Source: Levilactobacillus parabrevis ATCC 53295 (GTDB lineage Bacteria > Bacillota > Bacilli > Lactobacillales > Lactobacillaceae). Taken from it: a stretch of 64,000 bases of DNA. The DNA lies in NCBI RefSeq assembly GCF_001434055.1, contig NZ_AZCZ01000007.1, positions 1-64,000 of the forward strand. The letters run 5' to 3'. Shown in pieces: positions 35,631 through 44,087 of this stretch; position 1 is the first letter of the stretch, and each line of letters begins with the position of its first letter. A program made the translations under genes and the position numbers. The notes under the pieces were generated by a model. The model was not told the DNA's origin. It ran no database searches and was given only the letters and a program-made list of their open reading frames with translations.

Positions 35631-35927
35631 ATGTTAAAACACAAATGTTTACCGCTTGTTGCCCCACTGGACCAAGAGGATCTTCATCGGTTCACCGACC
35701 TAATCAGTGACAAGAACTGGATTATTCCAGTCACGGTTCTCTTGCAAGTCATCCCGGTAACGGTAGCGGCTCATGGCTTTTGGAAGACGCGTCAGTTGAA
35801 GACACAGTTACGAATTGAACGCGAACACACGAAACAAATGCAGATCGACCGCTTCCGTCCGGGCTACCACGCCGGTCAACCACAATCACTTGCTGACCAC
35901 CCCCACCACGGACTCTTACATCATTAG
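35631..35927 (+). CDS. Hypothetical 98-residue protein
   Basis: An unrecognised protein with one moderately hydrophobic stretch (WIIPVTVLLQVIPVTVAAHG, about 30-49), a basic amphipathic region and a His-rich end (HPHHGLLHH). It is backed by a near-consensus promoter 25 bp upstream, an ACGGAG ribosome binding site and a downstream terminator. This is better support than codon pattern alone would give. Possible single-pass membrane protein. Confidence 0.5.
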   Translation: MLKHKCLPLVAPLDQEDLHRFTDLISDKNWIIPVTVLLQVIPVTVAAHGFWKTRQLKTQLRIEREHTKQMQIDRFRPGYHAGQPQSLADHPHHGLLHH

Positions 35928-35961
35928 TCCGCAAACTGACAAACACGACACTTACAGAGAA

Positions 35962-36002
35962 AAAATCACCAACTTAAATTTAAGTGGTGATTTTTTAATT
36001 TA
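35962..36002 (+). terminator. Terminator after the 35631-35927 ORF
   Basis: AAAAAATCACCA and TGGTGATTTTTT pair, and the intervening CTTAAATTTAAG is itself self-complementary. Confidence 0.85.
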
Positions 36003-36304
36003 ATCAATTAGCTATTTAATATACGATTAATAAGATTTTTCAATTATTCTCAAATATTATCCTCTAGCACCGCCATAATTCACCCAAAACTATGCGTAAG
36101 CAATTAGAAAAATGTAATCCAACGCCTGAATTGGTCGCATTCGACCTCAATTCATCCTAAATCTAATTGTTTGTATCACTAATTCATAAATTGTCTTCAC
36201 AATTTCTTCACATTTTCGTTTTAAGATGAATCTAATTCAGAAACCGATTTAACCAACTCAATTTTTGTCATTAACGATGACACGTCATTGCCCCAACCAA
36301 GCAA

Positions 36305-36342
36305 TGATTGCCGCCTCCTAACCAGGGGCGGCTTTTTCTATC
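36305..36342 (+). terminator. Orphan rightward terminator
   Basis: GCCGCCT and GGGCGGC pair around TCCTAACCA, followed by TTTTTCTAT. No ORF ends upstream of it on the plus strand after the previous terminator. Confidence 0.7.
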
Positions 36343-36355
36343 CCGTAGCAACCAA

Positions 36356-36389
36356 AAAGCATCTCAACACAACTGTCAAGATGCTCTCA
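36356..36389 (-). terminator. Terminator of pepC
   Basis: On the minus strand AGCATCTTGAC and GTTGAGATGCT pair imperfectly, followed by TTTTT. Confidence 0.8.
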
Positions 36390-36395
36390 ATTACT

Positions 36396-37727
36396 TTACT
36401 GTAAAGAATCCCAAGCTGGTAAAGCCTTAGGTGTTGTAGCCAACACAGCCCGTTGCTCCGGTGTTAAGAATCGTTTGTGAACAACCACCTCATAGACAAA
36501 ATCATCCATCCAGTCATCCGTCATCACAAAGTAACCTTTATCACCATTCTTCTCGCCCCAGCTGTTTTCAACCTTCCAGCGGGTTGGATCACTGTCAACC
36601 AAGTCGACCCCGGTCAACGTCATCGCGTGGGTCACTTCAGCCTCACCCGTGGCCAACCGTTGTGCCTTGGTCAGGCTCAGGTCGACGCCAAATAAGTCGG
36701 CCGTCTTAAACAATTGACTATCGAGGAAGCCCCGTTCGCGGCTCATCTGCTGCAAGACATCGTTCCCAAACCAAACGGCTTCGCCACTCTGTAGCTGCGC
36801 AATTGCAGTCCGCTTTAACTCTGCCATTGGTAAATTCAAGAAGGTAATGTGCTTACCACCTACGATATTATCCTGACTGGGTAAGCTGTACAACTGATCA
36901 AATGGCTTGTCTGGTGAATTAGAAATCACCACGTAGTCATCCAAATCAATATCGAAATACTTTTCAAAGAAACCTTGGGGAGTTAGACCCGCATCACGAT
37001 GGTACTGGTGCTTATCGTCCTTGTATTCGAGGTCAAACGTGGTTGGTGGCTCGCCAAATGAGTAAGCTGCCATCCGATAAACTTCCTTCAAGGCCTGCGC
37101 CCGGGTCGTCGCAATCTGATCCTCGCTGGCACCATCTGCCACCAACTGGCGTAAGGCCAAAGCATCCTTGCGAAGTTTTAAGTTCAGCGTGGTAGCGAAG
37201 CCGGTCGTATCATTGGTATTAAAGGATTCCGGCATCGCACTGGCTGGAACCACCCCATACTTTTGGACAAGTGCCGCCCCCATGGCCCATTGGCCACCGT
37301 CATCGCCGGGGCGGCTCAGATAGAACGCTACTTCTCGGTCATCGAGAGGCTTGTCCGCCGTCCGTAAAATGTTGTCGTAGAAGATATTGGCCCGCTCTAC
37401 CTTATCCCAGAAGAACAGGTAACTCTGTGATAGCTCAAAATCTTTCACGTTATACTTCGCCGCGAATTGGTGGCGAATCGTGTTCAACGTGGAAAATAGC
37501 CAGCAACGACCAGAGTGCTTTTGATTAGAGACTTTCCCCGTATCAAGTTCTACGGAAAAGGTTCGGTTCAACCGTACGGCGGCTTGTGGATCCTCGGCAG
37601 CAGCGAGCACCCCATTCTTAATGACCGCGCGACTCACGACATCGTGCGCCGGCTGTTGCTGGAGATCAGCGTGTAGGTCTGCGGTCTCAGCAGCGGTTAA
37701 TTCATGATCAGTCTTAGTTCCTGACAT
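36396..37727 (-). CDS. pepC: Aminopeptidase C (C1B cysteine peptidase)
   Basis: Cytoplasmic bleomycin-hydrolase-type aminopeptidase, 443 residues, part of the proteolytic system of lactic acid bacteria. The active-site residues are all visible: Cys75 in HSGRCWLFS, His367 in VTHAMTL and Asn388 in VENSWGE. The last residues end in AWDSLQ; in this family the C-terminal arm lies in the active site and trims the enzyme to aminopeptidase action. PepC, PepE and PepG are close paralogues, so the exact name is inferred. The start ATG has AGAGAGGAG upstream. Confidence 0.92.
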   Translation of the reverse strand: MSGTKTDHELTAAETADLHADLQQQPAHDVVSRAVIKNGVLAAAEDPQAAVRLNRTFSVELDTGKVSNQKHSGRCWLFSTLNTIRHQFAAKYNVKDFELSQSYLFFWDKVERANIFYDNILRTADKPLDDREVAFYLSRPGDDGGQWAMGAALVQKYGVVPASAMPESFNTNDTTGFATTLNLKLRKDALALRQLVADGASEDQIATTRAQALKEVYRMAAYSFGEPPTTFDLEYKDDKHQYHRDAGLTPQGFFEKYFDIDLDDYVVISNSPDKPFDQLYSLPSQDNIVGGKHITFLNLPMAELKRTAIAQLQSGEAVWFGNDVLQQMSRERGFLDSQLFKTADLFGVDLSLTKAQRLATGEAEVTHAMTLTGVDLVDSDPTRWKVENSWGEKNGDKGYFVMTDDWMDDFVYEVVVHKRFLTPEQRAVLATTPKALPAWDSLQ

Positions 37728-37854
37728 AAAATGACTCCTCTCTCAAATGGCTTACAATAAATCTCATTGAAATCTCATAATTTAATCTGAGTTTATTCTA
37801 ACCCTTTCCCGGGATGGACGCAATTAATCTCGGCCGGCCATGTAAAACGGCATG

Positions 37855-37890
37855 ACAAAGGGGCCTGAGTTTTTATCCCAGGCCCTTACA
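37855..37890 (-). terminator. Probable terminator of the OYE gene
   Basis: GGGCCTGGG and CTCAGGCCC pair on the minus strand, but the following T-run is short (CCTTT). Confidence 0.55.
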
Positions 37891-37902
37891 TCAAGTCAGT
37901 CT

Positions 37903-39084
37903 CTAAGCACCTTCGTGTGGTGCTAATTTATGATCAAATTGATCCTTATCATAATCGGGTTGATTTGAGATATGCATCGCTGACTTCAAGCGGACAATCA
38001 AGAAATTCCACATGGCCGGAGTAATTCCCAGTTCGTCCAGGTCTTGTTCGGAAATGGTGTAGCGAATCCCAGCCTCGTCGTCGGCCGCAACCTTCTGGAC
38101 CCAATTAGGCTCCCGCAACATTTCGCGACCCAACGCAACAAAGTCAATGCCGGCAGCCATGACCTTCTCCGCATCGGCCGGTTTCTCTACAGAGCCGACC
38201 GCAATCAATGGCAGTCGACCAGCGACTTGCCGCTTGATCTTTAGAATTAACGGCTCCGTATCAGCCTGGTCATTAAGCGACGTCCGCCAAGCGTATCCCA
38301 TTGAGATATGCAGGTAATCCAACGGTTGACCACACAACACATCCACCAGATGTAGCGTATCGGCCAGTCGAATCCCTGGGGTTTCAATTTCTTCCGGTGA
38401 TAGCCGGTAGCCGAGGATAAATGGGTGATCAGCATACTGTTGGATCACCTCGTGACAGCGCTTGATTACGGCTAACGCAAAACTCATCCGACCGTCAACG
38501 TCGCCACCCCACTTATCGGTCCGCCGATTGGAGTGGGGGGAGAAGAACTGTTGGAGCAGGTAAGTATTCGCTCCGTGGAGTTCAACGCCATCAAATCCGG
38601 CCTGGATGGCCCGCCGCGTGCCTTCACCAAAGTCCGTGATAATTTGATCGATTTCATCACCAGTCAATTCACGGGGTACTTCGGCGTTTGGCCGTTCAGC
38701 AGCAACAGAACTTGCGCTAACGGGCCGCTCGCCACGTAAAATCTTAGAGTTCGACATGCGTCCCGCATGGAAAATTTGCAGAATGGCCTTCGTCCCATTC
38801 TGTTTCATAGCACTGGCCATCTTCGTTAAGCCGGGAAGGTAGCGATCATCGGTAATGGCCAGTTCACCTTCGAATCCCTTACCACTCACGGAAACATTGG
38901 CGACGGGAGAAATGAACAGTCCAACCCCACCACTATGCATCCGAAAGTACCGGAGTTCGTCGGACGTAATCGACCCTTCCTCAAAGCCCGAGGCTTCAGT
39001 CATTGGGGGAATGACCACTCGATTTTTTACTTTGACACCATTCGCAAATGTATAGGGTTCAAGAAACTTGTATTTTTTACTCAT
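37903..39084 (-). CDS. NADH-dependent flavin oxidoreductase (Old Yellow Enzyme family)
   Basis: FMN-dependent ene-reductase of 393 residues with a TIM barrel. Family segments seen are NRVVIPPMTEASG near the N terminus, FHAGRMSN, FDGVELHGANTYLLQQFFSPHSNRRTD (in pieces), and AVGSVEKP and ALGREMLREP near the C terminus. No C-terminal iron-sulfur/FAD extension is present, so it is a single-domain member. The physiological substrate is unknown. It is divergent from a LysR regulator across a 136-bp gap, which suggests control by that protein. The ATG follows AAAGGTGAG. Confidence 0.88.
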   Translation of the reverse strand: MSKKYKFLEPYTFANGVKVKNRVVIPPMTEASGFEEGSITSDELRYFRMHSGGVGLFISPVANVSVSGKGFEGELAITDDRYLPGLTKMASAMKQNGTKAILQIFHAGRMSNSKILRGERPVSASSVAAERPNAEVPRELTGDEIDQIITDFGEGTRRAIQAGFDGVELHGANTYLLQQFFSPHSNRRTDKWGGDVDGRMSFALAVIKRCHEVIQQYADHPFILGYRLSPEEIETPGIRLADTLHLVDVLCGQPLDYLHISMGYAWRTSLNDQADTEPLILKIKRQVAGRLPLIAVGSVEKPADAEKVMAAGIDFVALGREMLREPNWVQKVAADDEAGIRYTISEQDLDELGITPAMWNFLIVRLKSAMHISNQPDYDKDQFDHKLAPHEGA

Positions 39085-39220
39085 CTGAACTCACCTTTCT
39101 CAACTATCTGGAGAAACTCGACTGAATAGTTTTAGTATAGTTCGATAAATCACAAAGTCTAATGCTTTTATGATACCGTTTTCAGAACCAAATGGTTATA
39201 CTAATAGTGAGGTGATTACC

Positions 39221-40147
39221 ATGGCATTCAGTACCACGCGGCTCGCCGAAATCCTAACGGCGGTTAAAAATCTAGGGAGTATCACGGCCGCCTCCCAGCA
39301 TTTATTTGTCTCTCAACCCTATATCAGTCGGACGATTAAGGAAGCCGAACAACAGTTAGGCATTCTCCTAATCGACCGTACAACTAAACCGACCCGACTC
39401 ACCTATGCCGGTACGGAATATCTCACTGGCTTACAAAAAATCCAGCAACAACTCAGTGATCTCGACCAGACTATGCACGAACTTGCACAATCCAAATCTG
39501 GTCACCTTTCGATTGCTCTATCCGAAAGCATGGCCGCCCAGATTCTTCCTGACCTAGGCAGTCAGTTTCTCCAAGAATATCCTCAATACCACCTCGACAT
39601 TCACGAGATGCCCTCACTCGCTGCGGAAAAGGCCGTGACTGACAATCAAAGTGACATTTACATCGGCCCTAAATCGGCGCATCACAGTGCGTTTTTCTAC
39701 CGCATCATGCGCAATCAAGTCTTTAGTGTTCTAGTGCCAACGACGTACCCCTTTTCATTATCGCAAGTTACCAATCCTCAGCAGTTAACCGCACTCCTCC
39801 ACCAGCCCTTCATTGGCTGCAACCTCCAGATGGTGTTGGGTGAAATCACGCGGCGCTTCATGGCGGACCATCACCTCTTCTTACAGCCCATTCTGACACT
39901 GAATAGTCTCTCAACGATTCAACAATTGGTCGAACGTGGCTGTGGCTGGACCATCCTGCCAACGCCGGTAGCGACGGCCCCGACCGTCAGAGCCATTCCC
40001 CTTGACCCCCACCTACTGACCTACCAGCTCATTATGGCCCACCGGACCAGTAAGGAAAATACACCGGAAATGACCGCCTTTCTACGCGTTGCCCAACACG
40101 TTTTCGACATCGACCCCGCGACTCAAATTAAACACCGTGACGACTAA
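39221..40147 (+). CDS. LysR-family transcriptional regulator
   Basis: A 308-residue regulator. The N-terminal winged helix-turn-helix (about 3-62) reads GSITAASQHLFVSQPYISRT then LGILLIDR. The remainder is a periplasmic-binding-protein-like effector domain. Divergence from the OYE gene is the classical LysR arrangement, so that gene is the likely target. The frame opens at 39170, but the ATG at 39221 behind GAGGTGATTACC is preferred. A -10-like TATACT lies near 39198. Confidence 0.87.
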   Translation: MAFSTTRLAEILTAVKNLGSITAASQHLFVSQPYISRTIKEAEQQLGILLIDRTTKPTRLTYAGTEYLTGLQKIQQQLSDLDQTMHELAQSKSGHLSIALSESMAAQILPDLGSQFLQEYPQYHLDIHEMPSLAAEKAVTDNQSDIYIGPKSAHHSAFFYRIMRNQVFSVLVPTTYPFSLSQVTNPQQLTALLHQPFIGCNLQMVLGEITRRFMADHHLFLQPILTLNSLSTIQQLVERGCGWTILPTPVATAPTVRAIPLDPHLLTYQLIMAHRTSKENTPEMTAFLRVAQHVFDIDPATQIKHRDD

Positions 40148-40174
40148 AAAGGCGGCAATCACGCCACCTTTTTA
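40145..40174. terminator. Bidirectional terminator (lysR-type / tetR-type genes)
   Basis: AAAAAGGCGG and CGCCACCTTTTT pair with one unpaired base around CAATCA. Confidence 0.85.
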
Positions 40175-40180
40175 ACGTCA

Positions 40181-40825
40181 CTATTTGGGCGCCAAACCCT
40201 TTTCTATAAATTCAATAATAAACGGTGCCGCGTGCGTCACGTCTTCTGGAAGTAAAACGACCCGTACCAATTCCGTGAGCATCGTCCCAATCATAAACTG
40301 GGCAATCCGTGAATCAGGCCAGTCAACCAGTTCACCACTGGCCTTCAGTCGATCCAACACTGGAAATAAATTATCCTGTAGTAGCGGTGCCGCGTGCGTA
40401 ATAAATTGACTTCTCAAGTCATTTCTTACCGAAATCTCGCGAATCAGGACTCGCAAGATTGCCCCATTTTCCTTAATAAAAGCGAGCCGGTCTTCCACGA
40501 TCGCACTGATCATTTCGTGGAGCGTTAGGTATGGCCGCGCAACAACCTTCTGAGCAAACTCCTTGATCAGGCTAGGTAAGACCTGCGTCATAAAGGGCGC
40601 CAGCACCCCAGCTAGCAGCTCATCCTTGTTCTTATATCGCCGATACACGGTCCCTTCGGCAACCCCTGCCTTTTCGGCAATCTGCTTAGTCGTTGTGCTG
40701 TCAAATCCCTGCTGGGCAAAGAGCTCTAGGCTTGCCGCCAAGACCTGTTGTTGCTTAGGTGGAATATCACCATTCGCCGCCATGACGGCCTGAAAGGCTT
40801 CACTAATACTCGTGTCTTTTTCCAT
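40181..40825 (-). CDS. TetR-family regulator of the ABC exporter
   Basis: A 214-residue regulator with an N-terminal TetR helix-turn-helix (about 29-75; KQIAEKAGVAEGTVYRRYKNKDE in two parts) and an all-helical ligand domain. It is the last gene of a three-gene operon. Its start codon lies right behind the permease stop, so it is translationally coupled. A perfect 7-bp-arm inverted repeat between the operon promoter and the first ribosome binding site is the likely operator, giving autorepression relieved by the exported compound. Confidence 0.87.
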   Translation of the reverse strand: MEKDTSISEAFQAVMAANGDIPPKQQQVLAASLELFAQQGFDSTTTKQIAEKAGVAEGTVYRRYKNKDELLAGVLAPFMTQVLPSLIKEFAQKVVARPYLTLHEMISAIVEDRLAFIKENGAILRVLIREISVRNDLRSQFITHAAPLLQDNLFPVLDRLKASGELVDWPDSRIAQFMIGTMLTELVRVVLLPEDVTHAAPFIIEFIEKGLAPK

Positions 40826-40826
40826 T

Positions 40827-42014
40827 TTAAACCCTCCGATAGCGTTTCATTCCTACAACATTCAAAACGGTAAAGAGTACCGCAAACAGTACCAGAATGC
40901 CTAACTCAACGGCAATGCCAGCGAAGCCCACACCCCGCGTAGCTACGTTCATCAGGGCATTCCCGCCGTAATATAGTGGGAAGATGTGCGCGATCCACTG
41001 TAACCAATTGGCCATCTGGTCGACCGGAATCAAGCCCGAGAAGAAGACTTGCGGAATCACGAGAATTGGAATGAACTGCATCATCTGGAATTCTGAATTG
41101 GCAAAGGTTGACACGAAGATTCCCATGGACAATGCCACCAGCGCCAAGAGGAAGTTAATCAAGAGAATCAGCCAGACACTCCCGATCATGTGAATCTGGA
41201 AGACCGTCAGCGCAAAGGTCACGGTGATCACAGTCTGAACCAGCGCGAACAATCCGTACCCCATCAAATAACCGGTAATGATTTCTCCACGACGTATCGG
41301 GGTCGCCAGTAAACGCGTCAATGTTCCCGTTGTCCGTTCGTTTAACAACGAAATTCCTGAGATTAAGAAGACGAAGAAGAACACGAAGAACCCCAACAAG
41401 ATTGGCAGGAACGTATCAAAGAAGGTTGAATCCGAACTACCATAGAGATAGTGACTCGTGATGCTGTAAGTTGTTGGCGCCTTGAGTTTTGTCTGTTGCG
41501 ACTGAATCGGCATCGTGCCAGCCTTTGCTCCCTGGGCGACCGCCATCTTCTGTTGTTGTGCGACCAACGTCTTCAGTACCTTGGCCTGTTGTTGCAAAGC
41601 TTTTTTCTGCGCTTGTGTAGCGGCGGCTAGGGCCTGGACCTTAATCTTAGTCAGACCACCCTGTAACGCCTGTCGTACCAAGGCTGAGTCGCTAGGCTGA
41701 CTATTCTGATACGTCACCGTTAGTTTGCCATCCCGTTGCTTGATGAAGGCGGCCAGGTTGTCCTCTCGCACTTTATCCTTTGCCGTTGCATTGGCGTTAT
41801 AGTGCGTTATTTTAACATGCTTGTTTTTAATGGCCTTGACCACTGTCGTATCTACCCGACTGACCCCAATCTTCGCCACGGTATCCGAACTCGTATTGAA
41901 GAGAAAATACATCAACGTCAAGATAAACAGGGGCGCGAGGAACATCAGTGCCAGCGTCCGCTTGTCCCGGATCATTTCACGTAAAACACGTTTAAAGATT
42001 GCGATGACTCTCAT
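40827..42014 (-). CDS. ABC-2 type transporter permease
   Basis: Membrane subunit of a drug or lipid exporter, 395 residues. It has an N-terminal helix (about 22-42), a large extracellular domain with a helical Gln/Lys/Ala-rich stretch (about 120-180), and five C-terminal helices, the ABC2_membrane_3 layout. The start overlaps the ATPase gene by 23 nt. With the preceding ATPase it should form a dimeric exporter. Confidence 0.88.
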   Translation of the reverse strand: MRVIAIFKRVLREMIRDKRTLALMFLAPLFILTLMYFLFNTSSDTVAKIGVSRVDTTVVKAIKNKHVKITHYNANATAKDKVREDNLAAFIKQRDGKLTVTYQNSQPSDSALVRQALQGGLTKIKVQALAAATQAQKKALQQQAKVLKTLVAQQQKMAVAQGAKAGTMPIQSQQTKLKAPTTYSITSHYLYGSSDSTFFDTFLPILLGFFVFFFVFLISGISLLNERTTGTLTRLLATPIRRGEIITGYLMGYGLFALVQTVITVTFALTVFQIHMIGSVWLILLINFLLALVALSMGIFVSTFANSEFQMMQFIPILVIPQVFFSGLIPVDQMANWLQWIAHIFPLYYGGNALMNVATRGVGFAGIAVELGILVLFAVLFTVLNVVGMKRYRRV

Positions 42015-42735
42015 CTTGTAGCCGCCCCGCTTTCAAAAAGACTTGTTCGATTGTTGCCACATCATAATCCTTTTCCAACTGCGCCGGTGTCCCTTGCGCT
42101 AATGCGATTCCCTCACGAATCAACATGAGGTAATCACAGTGCTCGGCCTCATCCATCACGTGCGTCGTAACCAGGATCGACTTCCCTTGAGACTTGAGTT
42201 GGTAGAGTTCCGCCCAAATTTGCTGCCGTAGTTCGGGATCAATACCGACAGTCGGTTCATCTAAAATCAACAACTCTGGGTCTTGGACCAACGCAATGGC
42301 CAAAGACAACCGGCGTTTCATCCCACCAGAATACGCTGATACACGGCGGTCCAGAGCATCATTTAAATTCACGACCTGGGCTGCATGCGCGATTGCTTCC
42401 GTCAGCTCTGACTTGGGAACACTCATCAGTTCGGCAAAAAAGCGAATATTTTCGCGCGCCGTTAAGTCCTCATAAAGGGCGTCACTCTGAGCCATGTAGC
42501 CAATCCGCTGCATGACTTTGCGGTTGGGCATCGCCGTTCCCAATACTGTCGTCGTTCCGGCGTCCACTTTTTCCATGCCAAGAATGGCTTTGACCAGCGT
42601 GGTCTTACCGGCACCCGAGGGACCAATCAGCCCCATGATCTGGCCCACTGGCAATTGCAAACTAATTTTTTTGAGTACGGGATTACTGCCGAACTTCTTC
42701 GCCACATCCCGCACGTCAATCGTGTTGGTTACCAT
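41992..42735 (-). CDS. ABC transporter ATP-binding protein
   Basis: Nucleotide-binding subunit, 247 residues, with Walker A GPSGAGKTT, signature YSGGMKRRLS, Walker B LLILDEPT and the switch His in VTTHVMDEAEH. The composition fits drug-resistance type exporters paired with ABC-2 permeases. The ATG at 42735 follows CAGGAGGAG; the longer frame from 42783 would run through the predicted operator and is rejected. First gene of the operon. Confidence 0.92.
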   Translation of the reverse strand: MVTNTIDVRDVAKKFGSNPVLKKISLQLPVGQIMGLIGPSGAGKTTLVKAILGMEKVDAGTTTVLGTAMPNRKVMQRIGYMAQSDALYEDLTARENIRFFAELMSVPKSELTEAIAHAAQVVNLNDALDRRVSAYSGGMKRRLSLAIALVQDPELLILDEPTVGIDPELRQQIWAELYQLKSQGKSILVTTHVMDEAEHCDYLMLIREGIALAQGTPAQLEKDYDVATIEQVFLKAGRLQDESHRNL

Positions 42736-42762
42736 GTAAACTCCTCCTGACCTGTTTCCTTT

Positions 42763-42780
42763 AGTGAGTGTGTACTCACT
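42763..42780. promoter_or_regulatory. Inverted repeat, candidate TetR-family operator
   Basis: AGTGAGT, GTGT, ACTCACT: perfect 7-bp arms with a 4-nt gap. It lies between the -10 element and the ribosome binding site of the ABC operon. Confidence 0.72.
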
Positions 42781-42793
42781 CATTTACAATCTA

Positions 42794-42822
42794 AGCATAA
42801 GACCGTTAACGATCTCTGTCAA
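42794..42822 (-). promoter_or_regulatory. Promoter of the ABC exporter operon
   Basis: On the minus strand there is TTGACA (42822-42817), a 17-nt spacer and TATGCT (42799-42794). Confidence 0.72.
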
Positions 42823-42847
42823 CCCTTTCTTGTAACCGATTTCAGAT

Positions 42848-42888
42848 GGGCGCAGTAAAAATGGCGCCCCGCCTAGCAGTGCGCCACC
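42848..42888 (-). terminator. Terminator of the MarR gene
   Basis: GGCGC and GCGCC arms, with partial inner pairing, are followed by ATTTTT on the minus strand. Confidence 0.6.
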
Positions 42889-42905
42889 CTCTTATCTAAA
42901 TTAAC

Positions 42906-43364
42906 TTAATCTTGCGCTGGTCCCGGTGTCTCGTTGGCCACCGCTGTCAGTGCTAACTGACGAATCTGATCGACTAAAGCATCGTGGTCCGCCGCCGGAA
43001 TTTCCGTAAGCAGACTGTTCGCGACCTCTTGGCGGATCTTAACAATCTCCGGATAAAGTCGTTCACCACGTTTAGTCAGCGACAGCTCATAGACTCGGCG
43101 ATCCAGCTTGGACTGGCGCTTACGCACGTAACCCAAGTTGACCAGCTGATTGACTGCTCGCGTCACGTTACTGGGATTGAGATAGGTCAAACTGATCAAC
43201 TTATCCTGCGTGAGCCGGGGTTGTTCGTGAAGCCGAAGAATATAGTAATACATACTGGCATTCAGGCGATACGGCTGTAGCCGCCGATCCAGGGCAATCC
43301 GTGTATAACGATTGGCAATCGAGAGCCACTTTACAATGTCCGAGTCATTTCCTGTGGTAGGCAT
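42906..43364 (-). CDS. MarR-family transcriptional regulator
   Basis: A 152-residue winged-helix protein. The DNA-binding segment is seen as LTQDKLISLTYLNPSNVTRAV, followed by the wing VRKRQSKLDRRVYELSLTKRGE, with dimerisation helices at both ends. The start ATG has GGAAGGAGG. The two YczE-like membrane protein genes lie upstream in the same orientation with 65 nt between, so they could form one transcript and the regulator may control them. The ligand is unknown. Confidence 0.85.
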   Translation of the reverse strand: MPTTGNDSDIVKWLSIANRYTRIALDRRLQPYRLNASMYYYILRLHEQPRLTQDKLISLTYLNPSNVTRAVNQLVNLGYVRKRQSKLDRRVYELSLTKRGERLYPEIVKIRQEVANSLLTEIPAADHDALVDQIRQLALTAVANETPGPAQD

Positions 43365-43429
43365 GAGCCGCCTCCTTCCCTAAACTACGTGCGCAAGCAT
43401 ATTCTAAATTCAGCTAAAAGTCAAGCTGA

Positions 43430-44080
43430 TCAGTGAGCCGCATTCGCCCGGAAATTATGGTGCAACTGCGGCCAAATGAAACGATCCGCTAGACCAATCA
43501 ACGTCCCGTTAAAGAGGAGCGTAAACAGTGTCCCCCAGTTGACCGCATACAGCTGATGCGTATTGAACCAGCACACCAGAATAATGATAACCGGCGGCGT
43601 AAACGTCAAGAGCTGGGCAACCACCACGTTATTGTGGCAATAGAGAAAGCGGAGGATGTTCGTCGTGTCATCGTTGGGGTGCATGACCAGATTAGCCCGC
43701 TGATACAGCGAAATCGCCGCACAGAAAATCATGATCCCGGTAATTGCCAGCAGAAGGCGCCCCCACGCCGGTACTCGCATAATTCCCATTTTGGTAAAGG
43801 TCCCCGAGAAAATATCAACGAAGTAGCTGAAGAAAAAGACGAAACTGATTTCACCTAACAGTCGTGGCAAGTCCCAGTGACGCAGGAGCAGCTGGTTAAC
43901 GATTGCAGCTAGACAACTGACCACAAAGATGGCCAGGCCCACACTTGTGCCCAGCCAATGACTCAGGTTGACCTCTGAGGCCGTCCAGGGACTGGTGCCC
44001 ATGTTGGAGGCCACCGACAGCCCATTACCAAACGCATTGACGACTAACCCCAACACCAACGCCAGCCAGCGCTGTGGCAT
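43430..44080 (-). CDS. YczE-like membrane protein, second copy
   Basis: A polytopic protein of 216 residues from the ATG at 44080, with about five to six helices. It is a clear paralogue of the preceding gene: both share NAFGxGL, GxSPWxASEVNLS and LYQRANLVMHPNDDTTNILRF, and end with (T/A)DRFIWP. The family is that of B. subtilis YczE, whose role is poorly known. The ATG is about 20 nt from GAGGAGG. An ATT codon at 44092 has the ideal distance and may be the true start. Confidence 0.8.
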   Translation of the reverse strand: MPQRWLALVLGLVVNAFGNGLSVASNMGTSPWTASEVNLSHWLGTSVGLAIFVVSCLAAIVNQLLLRHWDLPRLLGEISFVFFFSYFVDIFSGTFTKMGIMRVPAWGRLLLAITGIMIFCAAISLYQRANLVMHPNDDTTNILRFLYCHNNVVVAQLLTFTPPVIIILVCWFNTHQLYAVNWGTLFTLLFNGTLIGLADRFIWPQLHHNFRANAAH

Positions 44081-44087
44081 TGAATTC

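Larger units (their letters stand above)
35928..36395. other. Intergenic region with three hairpins, no ORF
   Basis: A/T-rich. It holds a terminator for the preceding ORF (35962-36002), an imperfect inverted repeat TGAATTG...CAATTCA (about 36127-36154), an orphan rightward terminator (36305-36342) and the pepC terminator. The stretch before the orphan terminator may be an RNA gene; see findings. Confidence 0.5.
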
